From Acidobacteriota bacterium (GTDB lineage Bacteria > Acidobacteriota > Blastocatellia > Pyrinomonadales > Pyrinomonadaceae), in contig JADKEF010000003.1 in NCBI GenBank assembly GCA_016718135.1, forward strand, positions 372,001 to 436,000: a stretch of DNA of 64,000 nt, read 5' to 3'. Both the position numbers and the translations under genes were made by a program. This document shows, in pieces, positions 44,603 through 52,435 of this stretch. The notes under the pieces were generated by a model, which was not told where the DNA came from, did not search any database, and saw only the letters and a program-made list of their open reading frames with translations. Numbering within the stretch: the first letter of the stretch is position 1; each line of letters opens with the position of its first letter.

Positions 44603-44618
44603 CGCTTACAACAAGATC

Positions 44619-45215
44619 ATGTTTACTGGATTAGTCGAAGAATTAGGCCACATCAGCTTGATCGAACACAGCACAGACGGGGCAAGGATCGTGGTTTCGG
44701 CGTCGATCGTCACATCAGATATAGCGAAAGGTGACTCGATCGCAGTCAATGGCGTCTGTTTGACTGCTCTGGACGTCACCCCAAATTCCTTCGCCGCGGA
44801 CGTGTCGCCCGAAACGCTTGATCGCACGACGATCGGCAACCTCGCCATCGGGTCCAGCGTTAATCTCGAAAGAGCTTTGCTCCCGACAACCCGCCTCGGC
44901 GGCCACATTATGCAGGGCCATGTCGATGGTCGCGGGACGTTTCTCTCTGCCGAATCTCAAGGCGATTTTTGGACGGTAAAGATCGGCTTCCCGGACGAAT
45001 TCGCCCGCTACCTCGTCCACAAAGGCTCGGTCGCCGTCGAAGGCATTTCCCTCACCATCGCTGCCCTCAACCAAAACGACTTCGACATCGCCGTCATCCC
45101 CAAAACCTGGGAAATGACAAATCTCTCTACACTAAACCCCGGCGACGCCGTCAATCTAGAAGCCGACATCATCGCTAAATACGTCGAACGGATGATGCAA
45201 AATACCAGGGCGTAA
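44619..45215 (+). CDS. ribE: Riboflavin synthase alpha subunit
   Basis: The 198-residue enzyme dismutates two lumazines into riboflavin and a pyrimidine. It has two homologous beta-barrels: MFTGLVEELGHISLIE with AVNGVCLTALDVTP, and MQGHVDGRGTFLSAE with GSVAVEGISLTIAAL. Length is usual. It is probably cotranscribed with the Kir gene (16-base gap), an unusual pairing. No FMN riboswitch sequence precedes it. Confidence 0.95.
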   Translation: MFTGLVEELGHISLIEHSTDGARIVVSASIVTSDIAKGDSIAVNGVCLTALDVTPNSFAADVSPETLDRTTIGNLAIGSSVNLERALLPTTRLGGHIMQGHVDGRGTFLSAESQGDFWTVKIGFPDEFARYLVHKGSVAVEGISLTIAALNQNDFDIAVIPKTWEMTNLSTLNPGDAVNLEADIIAKYVERMMQNTRA

Positions 45216-45495
45216 CGGCGATATCGGCGGAATGCTTCATTATCGGCATTTTGTATCAACATCGGCGAATGGTGACGTTAGCGGCGGATCGTTATATACG
45301 CTGGACTGTTTCGGTGCTATGTTGGCGATATGTACAGGAACCGCCCACAACATTTCACCACTTCGCAACAACCAACGTTCAAACTTCCAGCCTTCCAAGA
45401 AGACAACAGACTCGCCTTCCTCGACAGCGTATGCGCGACGCTGATGACAAGCCGATTCGGTTGGCACGAAGCGGCGACGTTTCCGGGTGGAAAAA

Positions 45496-45632
45496 GGGAG
45501 AACCACCTGCGTAAGCGGGTGGCCATATGTATCGGACAGGTCATGCTGATCAGCGGGAAGGGAGCGACGTTCGCATTTCTGGGACGTGATGGGCCGACGC
45601 TGAGACCACCCGCTTACGCAGGTGGTTCTCCC
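45496..45632. repeat. 27-base exact inverted repeat with 83-base spacer
   Basis: The arms are exact reverse complements over 27 bases; the core of each, CCACCTGCGTAAGCGGGTGG, is itself a hairpin. The arms could therefore form either two small hairpins or one large one. Confidence 0.75.
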
Positions 45633-45697
45633 TCCCGCGGCTCACCGAACATTTCTGGGACGTTCTTCTTCGCGTCTTCCTTTGCGACCTTAGCGAG

Positions 45698-45730
45698 CTT
45701 TGCGTGAAAATTCCGGACTCTCACGCAAAG
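45698..45730. repeat. CTTTGCGT-type hairpin
   Basis: CTTTGCGTGA (45698-45707) and TCACGCAAAG (45721-45730) are exact arms. Further CGCAAAG units follow to 45757, giving a larger imperfect inverted repeat from about 45680. Confidence 0.6.
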
Positions 45731-45836
45731 TCCGCAAAGGACGCAAAGAACACGCAAAAAAATCCTGGGACGTGCGACCGACGTACTAGAAAACAGACAT
45801 AGATCTTTGAAAACAAAATTCCTGGGACGTGAAAAA

Positions 45837-45861
45837 GGCGTGGAGCCGGAGACCCCACGCC
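45837..45861 (-). terminator. Rho-independent terminator of the 978-residue gene
   Basis: GGCGTGG and CCACGCC arms, followed on the minus strand by TTTTTC. It lies 22 bases after the stop at 45883. Confidence 0.8.
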
Positions 45862-45882
45862 AGTGTTTAGTTAACGAACATT

Positions 45883-48819
45883 CTATCGTCTGGGACGACC
45901 GGTTATCCGGACATTCGTTTCGACGCCCGACATTTGGATCGTGTCACCAAATAGTCCGGCGACGCTGATCGAGCGTTGGTCAAATACGATCGAGCTCGCT
46001 CCCGAAACATCGTCGGCGACCGTGAAGGTGATCGAGACGAGTTCCGACAACGTGATCGCATCGACCGAATCAACGAGGATCGTCAGACGTCCGGGCTCTC
46101 TATCGTTTACGGTCAGAGCAAGGCCCGCCGGAGCTTTCGCCGACAGTCGTACGACCGGTGATAATAGTTTCGCCGGGTCGTACACGAGTGTGAAACCGGC
46201 GGCCGCCACTTGGGCTCCACTGCGATCGAGCGTGACACCGACCGTAACATCTGAGCCGACACGGCCATTCTGGGACGTGAGCCTTAAGACCGGGCCTCTA
46301 GCATCTCCGGACATGAAGGCTCCGCCGATAATGGCTGCCAATTCCTCTTCACCAAACGGCGGGACTGACGGGCCGCCTGACGAGGTCAACGGATCGAGCG
46401 AGGCGGCATAGCGCCGTGCCTGCACGACATCGCCGGAATTGATTAGGTTATCCCCTAAGGTAGCTCGCGGGGCAGAGTCAGCACGCTGCAGCTCATTGGT
46501 CGCCGGATTAGGTGTGTCCAGGCCAGCCGCAAACCGACGGGTTTGGATCACATCGGTCGAGTTCATCGCCCCGTCACCGGAGGGACGAGGAGCAATATCG
46601 CCCTCAAAACCGAGCGAACCGCCTCCCTTATCTCCCAAAACGGTTCCAACCCCTTGGGATACGGATACCGTTCCGTTAGTCGGGGCAGAAAGGTTAACGA
46701 AGAAGATCTCGTCCGGTTCAATATTCATGTCGCCCACGACCGTGACATTGACCGGTCGGGTGAACGTCCCGCTCGGAAAGACAACTACTTGCCCGGTTAT
46801 TGGAACATAGTCATTGTCGGCAACCGTGGCTGTACCGTCAGATGTGTTGACCGTAACGGACGACTGAAGACCGTTATCGCCAGTCTTGGTTATGGTAAAC
46901 ACAAAGAGAGAAGTCCCTGCATTACCTTCCATCTGGGTCACATTGTTGATCGTAAAAACGGGCACAATAGGTGTCGCGGTCGGCGTAGCCGTAGGCGTAT
47001 TGGTCGGCGTTGCTGTTGGAGTATTTGTCGGCGTCGCTGTTGGTGTATTCGTTGGCGTTGCAGTCGGTGTTGCCGTTGGTGTTGCTGTCGGCGTATTTGT
47101 AGGTGTCGCCGTTGGCGTATTCGTTGGGGTCGCGGTCGGCGTATTTGTGGGCGTAGGTGTTCCCCCCGAGATAGTTACATTTGCTGCGGACGTCCCAAGC
47201 GGGGCGACAAAGTTGTGCTCCCTCACACGAAAACGGGCTTGGCTCGTTGGCGAATTTGGGACGGTAAAAGTAAATGTTCCGGTATTGGCGACATTCGTGG
47301 CTACCGCAGTTGGGAACGTCACACCACCATCCGTCGAGAGTTCGATCGTCACATTTCGATCAAATCCGCCGGTATTTGTCCAGGTTACGCTCACATTGGT
47401 CCCGACGAGGATCGAATTACCGCTCGGCGACACGTTTGTGATCGTGTCGGGAACAAGATCGGCGGTCGTGTCTCGATACCAGCCAATATCCCGCATTTGT
47501 TGTCGCGTGAGATCTAGGTCGGTCGGCAGGCCCGAGTTGATCGACGGTTCCATCAGCAGGTTGGGGGAACATCTCGTATTGTAATGCGACACCGAAGAAC
47601 CTGGCTCAACGGGACTCGGTGTATAGAGCTCCAAGCGGCCGGTCGAGGCTTCACGACAGGTGCCAATAGCTCCAGACCCGATCCTGACATTGGCCCCGTC
47701 CCACAACACATTGTTGTTATTGATCGCTGACGCTTGTCGTTGAGCATCCGTCATTGCATTCCAGAACGTACTCGTCGTCCGGTCGAACATGAACGTCGAA
47801 TACACGTCAGGAAAGCCGCTGTTAAAAGCTCCCGTAGACGAATTCACAAAACTCGAAAAGCCAAGGCCATGACCCATTTCGTGAAGCAAAACGACAAGCA
47901 GATTGACCGTTCCACCGGGATTGGCACTATTCAGCCCATAATAGAATCGCGTACCGGCACCGAGACATCCCGTGTCCACATCGCTGTTGAACTGCGCGGT
48001 CATCTCGGGGTTTACGGTATTCCGATCGGTTCCGGCAAGCTTGTTGGCAAGAGCGGCGTGATACCACGTACCCGAAAATTGGGCGTTTGGAAAATCGCGA
48101 TGAATATTTATCGTTCCGGCACTGCCGAGCACACCACCCGAAGTCGAGCAAGGCGTGAGCGGGTTGAAATTCGAGCGGACATTTGTCGTCACGCTGCTGT
48201 CCAAATACGCTCCCCAAATTGCGGCAGCGAAATTGAACAGGGCAAGTCTCTGCTCACCCAAAGTCGCTCCGGGATTTCCGCCTTCACCTGGGACGGCGGG
48301 GGCCGCAGTGGAATTAAAACCCTCACCGGCACCGTCATTGTTGATGATGTTGATCGTCGCAGCATTGGGATTATCAAGCCTTCGTTGAGCGGCTTGCTCG
48401 ATGAGTTCGACATAGAATCGATATTCTTCCTCGGTCATCGCATGATCGTGCTCACGCGGCTCCGCGGGCGTCCGCGCGGTGGGCAAGGATTTGCCCGTTT
48501 CCAGATCTCGCCCAAGGAATCCGTTGGCTTCGCCGAGGCTCGTCACGCACATCATCGAGATCTCGCCATTTTCTTCCAGGAGTCCGAGTGGCACGCTCTG
48601 AAATCTATCCTGCAGATCCATCTTGACGCTGCCATCAGGCATATACTCTTGCATCAATCCGTCCGTCGACTGATCAGTCAACCGCTTGATTAGTGATGCC
48701 ATCTGACGATCATCGTCGTTAGGCCGTGCCTCGATCTGAGCATGGGTTGGTTCGAGAAAGCTTATCCCGATAACAGAGATAGCGATGAGGACAAAGACAA
48801 TAAGGATATTACGTTTCAT
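45883..48819 (-). CDS. Secreted metalloprotease-like modular protein with dockerin-like and cohesin-like modules
   Basis: The 978-residue exported protein has a signal peptide (KRNILIVFVLIAISVIGISF). At about residue 312 the motif HEMGHGLGF sits in LLVVLLHEMGHGLGFSSFVN, a zinc-peptidase HExxH; the third ligand of classical metzincins is not obvious. An Ig-like domain (GNSILVGTNVSVTWTNTGGF), a Thr-Pro linker, a Calx-beta domain (VTVNTSDGTATVADNDYVPI), dockerin-like half repeats (GDGAMNSTDVIQTRRFA, GDNLINSGDVVQARRYA) and a cohesin-like domain (VTVGVTLDRSGAQVAAAGFT) follow. The last two modules parallel those of the gene at 10221-14096. Likely an extracellular protease; not proven. Confidence 0.8.
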   Translation of the reverse strand: MKRNILIVFVLIAISVIGISFLEPTHAQIEARPNDDDRQMASLIKRLTDQSTDGLMQEYMPDGSVKMDLQDRFQSVPLGLLEENGEISMMCVTSLGEANGFLGRDLETGKSLPTARTPAEPREHDHAMTEEEYRFYVELIEQAAQRRLDNPNAATINIINNDGAGEGFNSTAAPAVPGEGGNPGATLGEQRLALFNFAAAIWGAYLDSSVTTNVRSNFNPLTPCSTSGGVLGSAGTINIHRDFPNAQFSGTWYHAALANKLAGTDRNTVNPEMTAQFNSDVDTGCLGAGTRFYYGLNSANPGGTVNLLVVLLHEMGHGLGFSSFVNSSTGAFNSGFPDVYSTFMFDRTTSTFWNAMTDAQRQASAINNNNVLWDGANVRIGSGAIGTCREASTGRLELYTPSPVEPGSSVSHYNTRCSPNLLMEPSINSGLPTDLDLTRQQMRDIGWYRDTTADLVPDTITNVSPSGNSILVGTNVSVTWTNTGGFDRNVTIELSTDGGVTFPTAVATNVANTGTFTFTVPNSPTSQARFRVREHNFVAPLGTSAANVTISGGTPTPTNTPTATPTNTPTATPTNTPTATPTATPTATPTNTPTATPTNTPTATPTNTPTATPTATPIVPVFTINNVTQMEGNAGTSLFVFTITKTGDNGLQSSVTVNTSDGTATVADNDYVPITGQVVVFPSGTFTRPVNVTVVGDMNIEPDEIFFVNLSAPTNGTVSVSQGVGTVLGDKGGGSLGFEGDIAPRPSGDGAMNSTDVIQTRRFAAGLDTPNPATNELQRADSAPRATLGDNLINSGDVVQARRYAASLDPLTSSGGPSVPPFGEEELAAIIGGAFMSGDARGPVLRLTSQNGRVGSDVTVGVTLDRSGAQVAAAGFTLVYDPAKLLSPVVRLSAKAPAGLALTVNDREPGRLTILVDSVDAITLSELVSITFTVADDVSGASSIVFDQRSISVAGLFGDTIQMSGVETNVRITGRPRR
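46971..47160. repeat. Thr-Pro linker repeat in the 978-residue gene
   Basis: About 15 units of the 12-base ATPTNTPT-coding repeat join the Ig-like and Calx-beta domains. Confidence 0.8.
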
Positions 48820-49012
48820 AATCTGGTGATTTTTCTGGCTCTGACGATTTTTCGTATTCGGGATCTCTTGGACGACGTATACAAGGGCTAATGTTTAACA
48901 GAATAGCCGAGCCAGTTGATGAGTGCAACCTTTATTTTGCTCTGTGTTTATCGATTCTCTACTACCTCACCCCGTAATTGGGCGGCGCAGCCGAACTAGA
49001 CCTGTTAAACAA

Positions 49013-49040
49013 AAAAAGGGATGCCGCAGCACCCCTTTTT
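49013..49040 (-). terminator. Rho-independent terminator of the pil operon
   Basis: AAAAAGGG-A-TGC and GCA-C-CCCTTTTT arms (one mismatch) around CGCA, followed on the minus strand by TTTTTTT. It lies just beyond pilC. The remaining part of 48820-49057 is upstream sequence of the 978-residue gene with no further features seen. Confidence 0.85.
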
Positions 49041-49057
49041 GTCAGAGTTGATCTTGG

Positions 49058-50290
49058 TTACTTCCCGCCGCCTGACAGTTTTCCGATCAGGGTGAAGAGC
49101 GGTAGGTACATCGAGATGACGATCGAACCGATGGTCACGCCGAGGAAGGCGATGAGGACGGGCTCGATCATAGCGAGCAAATCGGCGATCGCGGTATCGA
49201 CTTCTTCCTCGTAGAAATCGGCGATCTTGCCCAACATGGCGTCCATCGCACCGGTTTGTTCACCGACGCCGATCATCTGACTGACCATATGCGGAAATAC
49301 ATTGGTTGCCTTGAGCGGATCGACGAAGTTTTCGCCGCGTTCGACACCGGCACGTACTTTTAGAATAGCGTCTTCGATAATGATGTTACCCGCAGTTTTC
49401 GCGGTGATATCAAGCGACTGCAAGATCGGCACACCCGATGACAGCAGGGTCGAAAGGATCCGCGAAAAACGTGCAACGGCTACCTTTCGCAGGATGCTGC
49501 CAAAGATGGGCAGTTTGAGCATCAGTTTGTCGATGTTCCAGCGTCCACCCGGCGTCTTGTAGTAATAGCTGGTGCCGACCGCTGTCGCGATGAGCGTGAT
49601 CAGCGTTGCGAATCCGCCCCAACCGGCGACGAATCCCGAGATGCCCATCACGATACGCGTTGGCAGCGGCAGAGCCTCACCGGGCCCGAGCAGGCCAAGG
49701 AAGATCTGTTCGAACTGCGGGATGACGACGATCATGATCACTGCAATGGCAATGATCGCGACCGCGATAACCGCCGCCGGATAGATCGACGCCGAAACGA
49801 TGCTTCGTTTCAGTTTGACGACCTTCTCGATCAGGGTTGCCAGACGCTGCAAGATGAGATCGAGCACACCGCCCGTTTCACCGGCCTCGACCATGTGCGT
49901 ATAGAGCGAATCGAAAACCTTCGGGTGCTTTTCGAGGGCCTGGAACAGCGTCATGCCTTCTTCGACGTTCTGACGAACCTGCCGCAGCACGTCCTTAAAG
50001 AAAGCATTTTGCTGCTGCTCGCCCAGAATGTCGATACACTGAACGAGCGGCAGACCGGCGTCGATCATTACCGAGAACTGACGCGTGAATACGGCGAGTT
50101 CCTTTGCACCGACCTTCTTACGTCGGCCGAGCTTTGGAATGGCGATCTCACGCCCTTTCTCAGTGGCCTGAGTCAGCACGATCTGCTCGCGGCGGAGCAA
50201 GGCACGCAGCTCATCCTGAGTTGCAGCTTCGCGTTCACCGGCGATCAATTCGTTGAGTCGATTTCTTCCCTTAAATACAAATGTTGGCAT
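49058..50290 (-). CDS. pilC: Type IV pilus inner-membrane platform protein PilC
   Basis: The 410-residue polytopic protein is the membrane platform against which PilB and PilT work. Two homologous GspF/PilC domains are visible: LAVFTRQFSVMIDAGLPLVQCI near residue 65 and ARFSRILSTLLSSGVPILQS near 270. Three membrane segments (for example IYPAAVIAVAIIAIAVIMIV and IAFLGVTIGSIVISMYLPLF) complete the fold. Typical length for PilC. Confidence 0.94.
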   Translation of the reverse strand: MPTFVFKGRNRLNELIAGEREAATQDELRALLRREQIVLTQATEKGREIAIPKLGRRKKVGAKELAVFTRQFSVMIDAGLPLVQCIDILGEQQQNAFFKDVLRQVRQNVEEGMTLFQALEKHPKVFDSLYTHMVEAGETGGVLDLILQRLATLIEKVVKLKRSIVSASIYPAAVIAVAIIAIAVIMIVVIPQFEQIFLGLLGPGEALPLPTRIVMGISGFVAGWGGFATLITLIATAVGTSYYYKTPGGRWNIDKLMLKLPIFGSILRKVAVARFSRILSTLLSSGVPILQSLDITAKTAGNIIIEDAILKVRAGVERGENFVDPLKATNVFPHMVSQMIGVGEQTGAMDAMLGKIADFYEEEVDTAIADLLAMIEPVLIAFLGVTIGSIVISMYLPLFTLIGKLSGGGK

Positions 50291-50322
50291 TTCGCGTCTC
50301 CTGAACTTCGGTCAATGAAAAA

Positions 50323-51552
50323 TTATCTTACCGGCGGACGTTCGCCGATCGTTCGGCCCTGGGCATATGGACTGCCGCTGCCCGGAGCTGGCCGCGTCGC
50401 AGGGCGGGCACCGCCGCCGCCATACGAGTCATTAAGTCCCGAGCCGCGGTCGATCAGATCTTTCAGTTCATCCGCATTCGATGAACGCTGCATCGCAACC
50501 TCTAGAGTGATCTGGCGTTTGTGATAGAGCGAGGCAAGGGCCTGATTAAAGGTTTGCATTCCAAACTTGTCTTGGCCCGTCTGCATCATCGAGTAGATCT
50601 GATGGATCTTGTCTTCGCGGATAAGATTGCGGATAGCAGCGTTTGGAACGAGGATCTCAAGTGCCATCACACGCCCGTCACCCGATGCTTTTGGCAACAG
50701 GGATTGGCACATGATGCCTTCGAGAACGAGCGAAAGCTGCGTACGCACCTGCGACTGCTGCTCGGCAGGAAACACGTCGATAATACGGTTGATGGTCGAG
50801 TAGGCCGAGTTGGTATGCAGCGTAGCAAAGGTCAAGTGGCCCGTCTCAGCGATTCGTAGAGCCATCTCGATAGTCTCGAGATCTCGCATTTCGCCGACGA
50901 GCACGATATCCGGATCCTGACGAAGAGCAGTTCTAAGAGCGGCACCGAACGAATGCGTATCGGCGGCGACCTCTCGCTGATTGACGATACAGTTCTTATG
51001 GTTATGCAGGAACTCGATCGGATCCTCGATCGTCAGAATATGGTCATGGCGCTCGATGTTGATCTTGTCGACCATCGATGCAAGCGTCGTCGATTTACCG
51101 GAACCGGTTGGTCCCGTAACGAGCACGAGGCCGCGTGGCTTCTTACACATATCCGAAACCACGGAGGGCAGGCCGAGAGCTTCGAATGTTTTAATCTCAT
51201 ACGGAATAGCACGAAAAACAGCACCGACCGCACCTTTCTGGTTAAAGAGATTGGCACGAAAACGCGACATTCCCTTGAGGCCGAATGAGAAGTCGAGTTC
51301 AAGATTCTCTTCGAAACGATGCTTCTGAGCATCGGTCAAAACAGAATACGCGAGGCGTTTGGTATCAGACGGCGACATCGCGGCGAAACCTGGCAGCGGA
51401 GCCAGATGGCCGTGAACACGTACCTGTGGTGAAGAATTGGTGGAAAGGTGGAGATCCGATCCACCCATATCGGTCATCGTTTTGAGGAGGTCAGGCAAGG
51501 TGACCGACGATTCTACTGATGCATTCTCGTAGCTCATATTTTGGTAGGACAT
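50323..51552 (-). CDS. pilT: Twitching-motility retraction ATPase PilT
   Basis: PilT depolymerises the pilus to drive twitching. This 409-residue hexameric ATPase has Walker A GPTGSGKSTTLASMVDKI, Asp box HDHILTIEDPIEFLH, Walker B DPDIVLVGEMRDLETIEMA and a His box (GHLTFATLHTNSA). The C-terminal AIRNLIREDKIHQIYSMMQTG matches PilT. It has an extra disordered Gly/Pro/Arg tail of about 30 residues (YGGGGARPATRPAPGSGSP) beyond the usual end. pilC follows by 32 bases. Confidence 0.95.
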   Translation of the reverse strand: MSYQNMSYENASVESSVTLPDLLKTMTDMGGSDLHLSTNSSPQVRVHGHLAPLPGFAAMSPSDTKRLAYSVLTDAQKHRFEENLELDFSFGLKGMSRFRANLFNQKGAVGAVFRAIPYEIKTFEALGLPSVVSDMCKKPRGLVLVTGPTGSGKSTTLASMVDKINIERHDHILTIEDPIEFLHNHKNCIVNQREVAADTHSFGAALRTALRQDPDIVLVGEMRDLETIEMALRIAETGHLTFATLHTNSAYSTINRIIDVFPAEQQSQVRTQLSLVLEGIMCQSLLPKASGDGRVMALEILVPNAAIRNLIREDKIHQIYSMMQTGQDKFGMQTFNQALASLYHKRQITLEVAMQRSSNADELKDLIDRGSGLNDSYGGGGARPATRPAPGSGSPYAQGRTIGERPPVR

Positions 51553-51609
51553 GCCTTTGTAAGGCGTGTTCGATCTAGAGGAAGGAGCAGGCTCTAAAGC
51601 CTGCTGTAC

Positions 51610-52419
51610 CTATTTATTTTCGACGGATGCTCTTAATGCCGGGCGAACTCGGTTCTTGAGCGAATTGATGACCTTTTCCGATTCCTCAGCGAGGCGTTCG
51701 GATTCCTGGGCAGGTGAATTTGTGGCGACATTGTAGATCTTGCCGTCCACCTCGGTGAAATAGAACATACGCGACTGAACGCCGCCGTTCTTTGCCTGTG
51801 ATTGAGCGACAACCACATAGACCTGCTGGCCGCTGATCTCTTTCTGGTAGTCATTGACGACCCAGCCGTTCTCACGGATCATGCGATCAATAACTTCGCG
51901 GCGAAGGGCTGTGGTTGCAACGCCACCGACCGTCTTATTACGTCCACCGGTCGACTCGCCAACCGCGGGCCCGACAACCGATATCGATGCCGAACCAACC
52001 TGATCACCAGCCGAATTGTCGACACGGAATTTCAATTCCGCCGGTGTCGATGATGCTGCCGTCCAACCCGCCGGAGCCTGATCGCCCGTCGGCAGAACGC
52101 CGGTGGTTGCCGGAGCAGCTTTCGGTGTTTTGGGGGTGGAGGTCTTGGCGACCGCAGTATTCTTGTTCGCCGCACGAGCCCGTGCCAACCTCAATTGACG
52201 CAAACGCAGGGCACGCTTACGAGCCGCGATGTTGCGTTTCTGCTTCATCCGGGCACGGTATTGACGCCACCATGCTTTTGAGTATTTTTTATATTTCTTT
52301 GCCTGACGCTTTTTGCGCTTATTTTTTGGACCGGCTTCGGCTTGATCGGTCGCGAGCGGGATCAACACCGTACCCCCAACCAATAATGCCAACGATAGTG
52401 CAATTGCCCTTACAACCAT
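51610..52419 (-). CDS. Secreted, very basic protein of unknown function inside the pil operon
   Basis: The 269-residue protein has a signal peptide (VVRAIALSLALLVGGTVLIP). Residues 32-85 are dominated by Lys/Arg (KKYSKAWWRQYRARMKQKRN, RKRALRLRQLRLARARAANK), then a Thr/Ala/Pro linker and a folded domain of ~150 residues (VDNSAGDQVGSASISVVGPA, VVNDYQKEISGQQVYVVVAQ). It lies between pilB (16-base gap) and pilT (57-base gap) on the same strand. No known pilus family is recognised. A cell-wall, DNA or matrix-binding role is possible given the charge. Confidence 0.65.
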   Translation of the reverse strand: MVVRAIALSLALLVGGTVLIPLATDQAEAGPKNKRKKRQAKKYKKYSKAWWRQYRARMKQKRNIAARKRALRLRQLRLARARAANKNTAVAKTSTPKTPKAAPATTGVLPTGDQAPAGWTAASSTPAELKFRVDNSAGDQVGSASISVVGPAVGESTGGRNKTVGGVATTALRREVIDRMIRENGWVVNDYQKEISGQQVYVVVAQSQAKNGGVQSRMFYFTEVDGKIYNVATNSPAQESERLAEESEKVINSLKNRVRPALRASVENK

Positions 52420-52435
52420 ATTTCCTCCAGAGACC

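Larger units (their letters stand above)
45216..45836. other. 620-base intergenic gap holding several repeats
   Basis: No credible gene. An open frame at 45330-45707 has no family features and runs through both arms of an inverted repeat. The gap holds a 27-base inverted repeat (45496-45522 and 45606-45632), a CTTTGCGT-type hairpin (45698-45730) and four copies of CTGGGACGTG or near variants. Confidence 0.7.

Noticed and set aside
44603..44618. FMN riboswitch before riboflavin synthase
   Set aside because: Only 16 bases separate it from the Kir gene and no RFN-like sequence is present there.
45330..45707. 125-codon plus-strand frame in the gap after ribE
   Set aside because: It crosses both arms of the 27-base inverted repeat and part of the CTTTGCGT hairpin, and its sequence has no domain.
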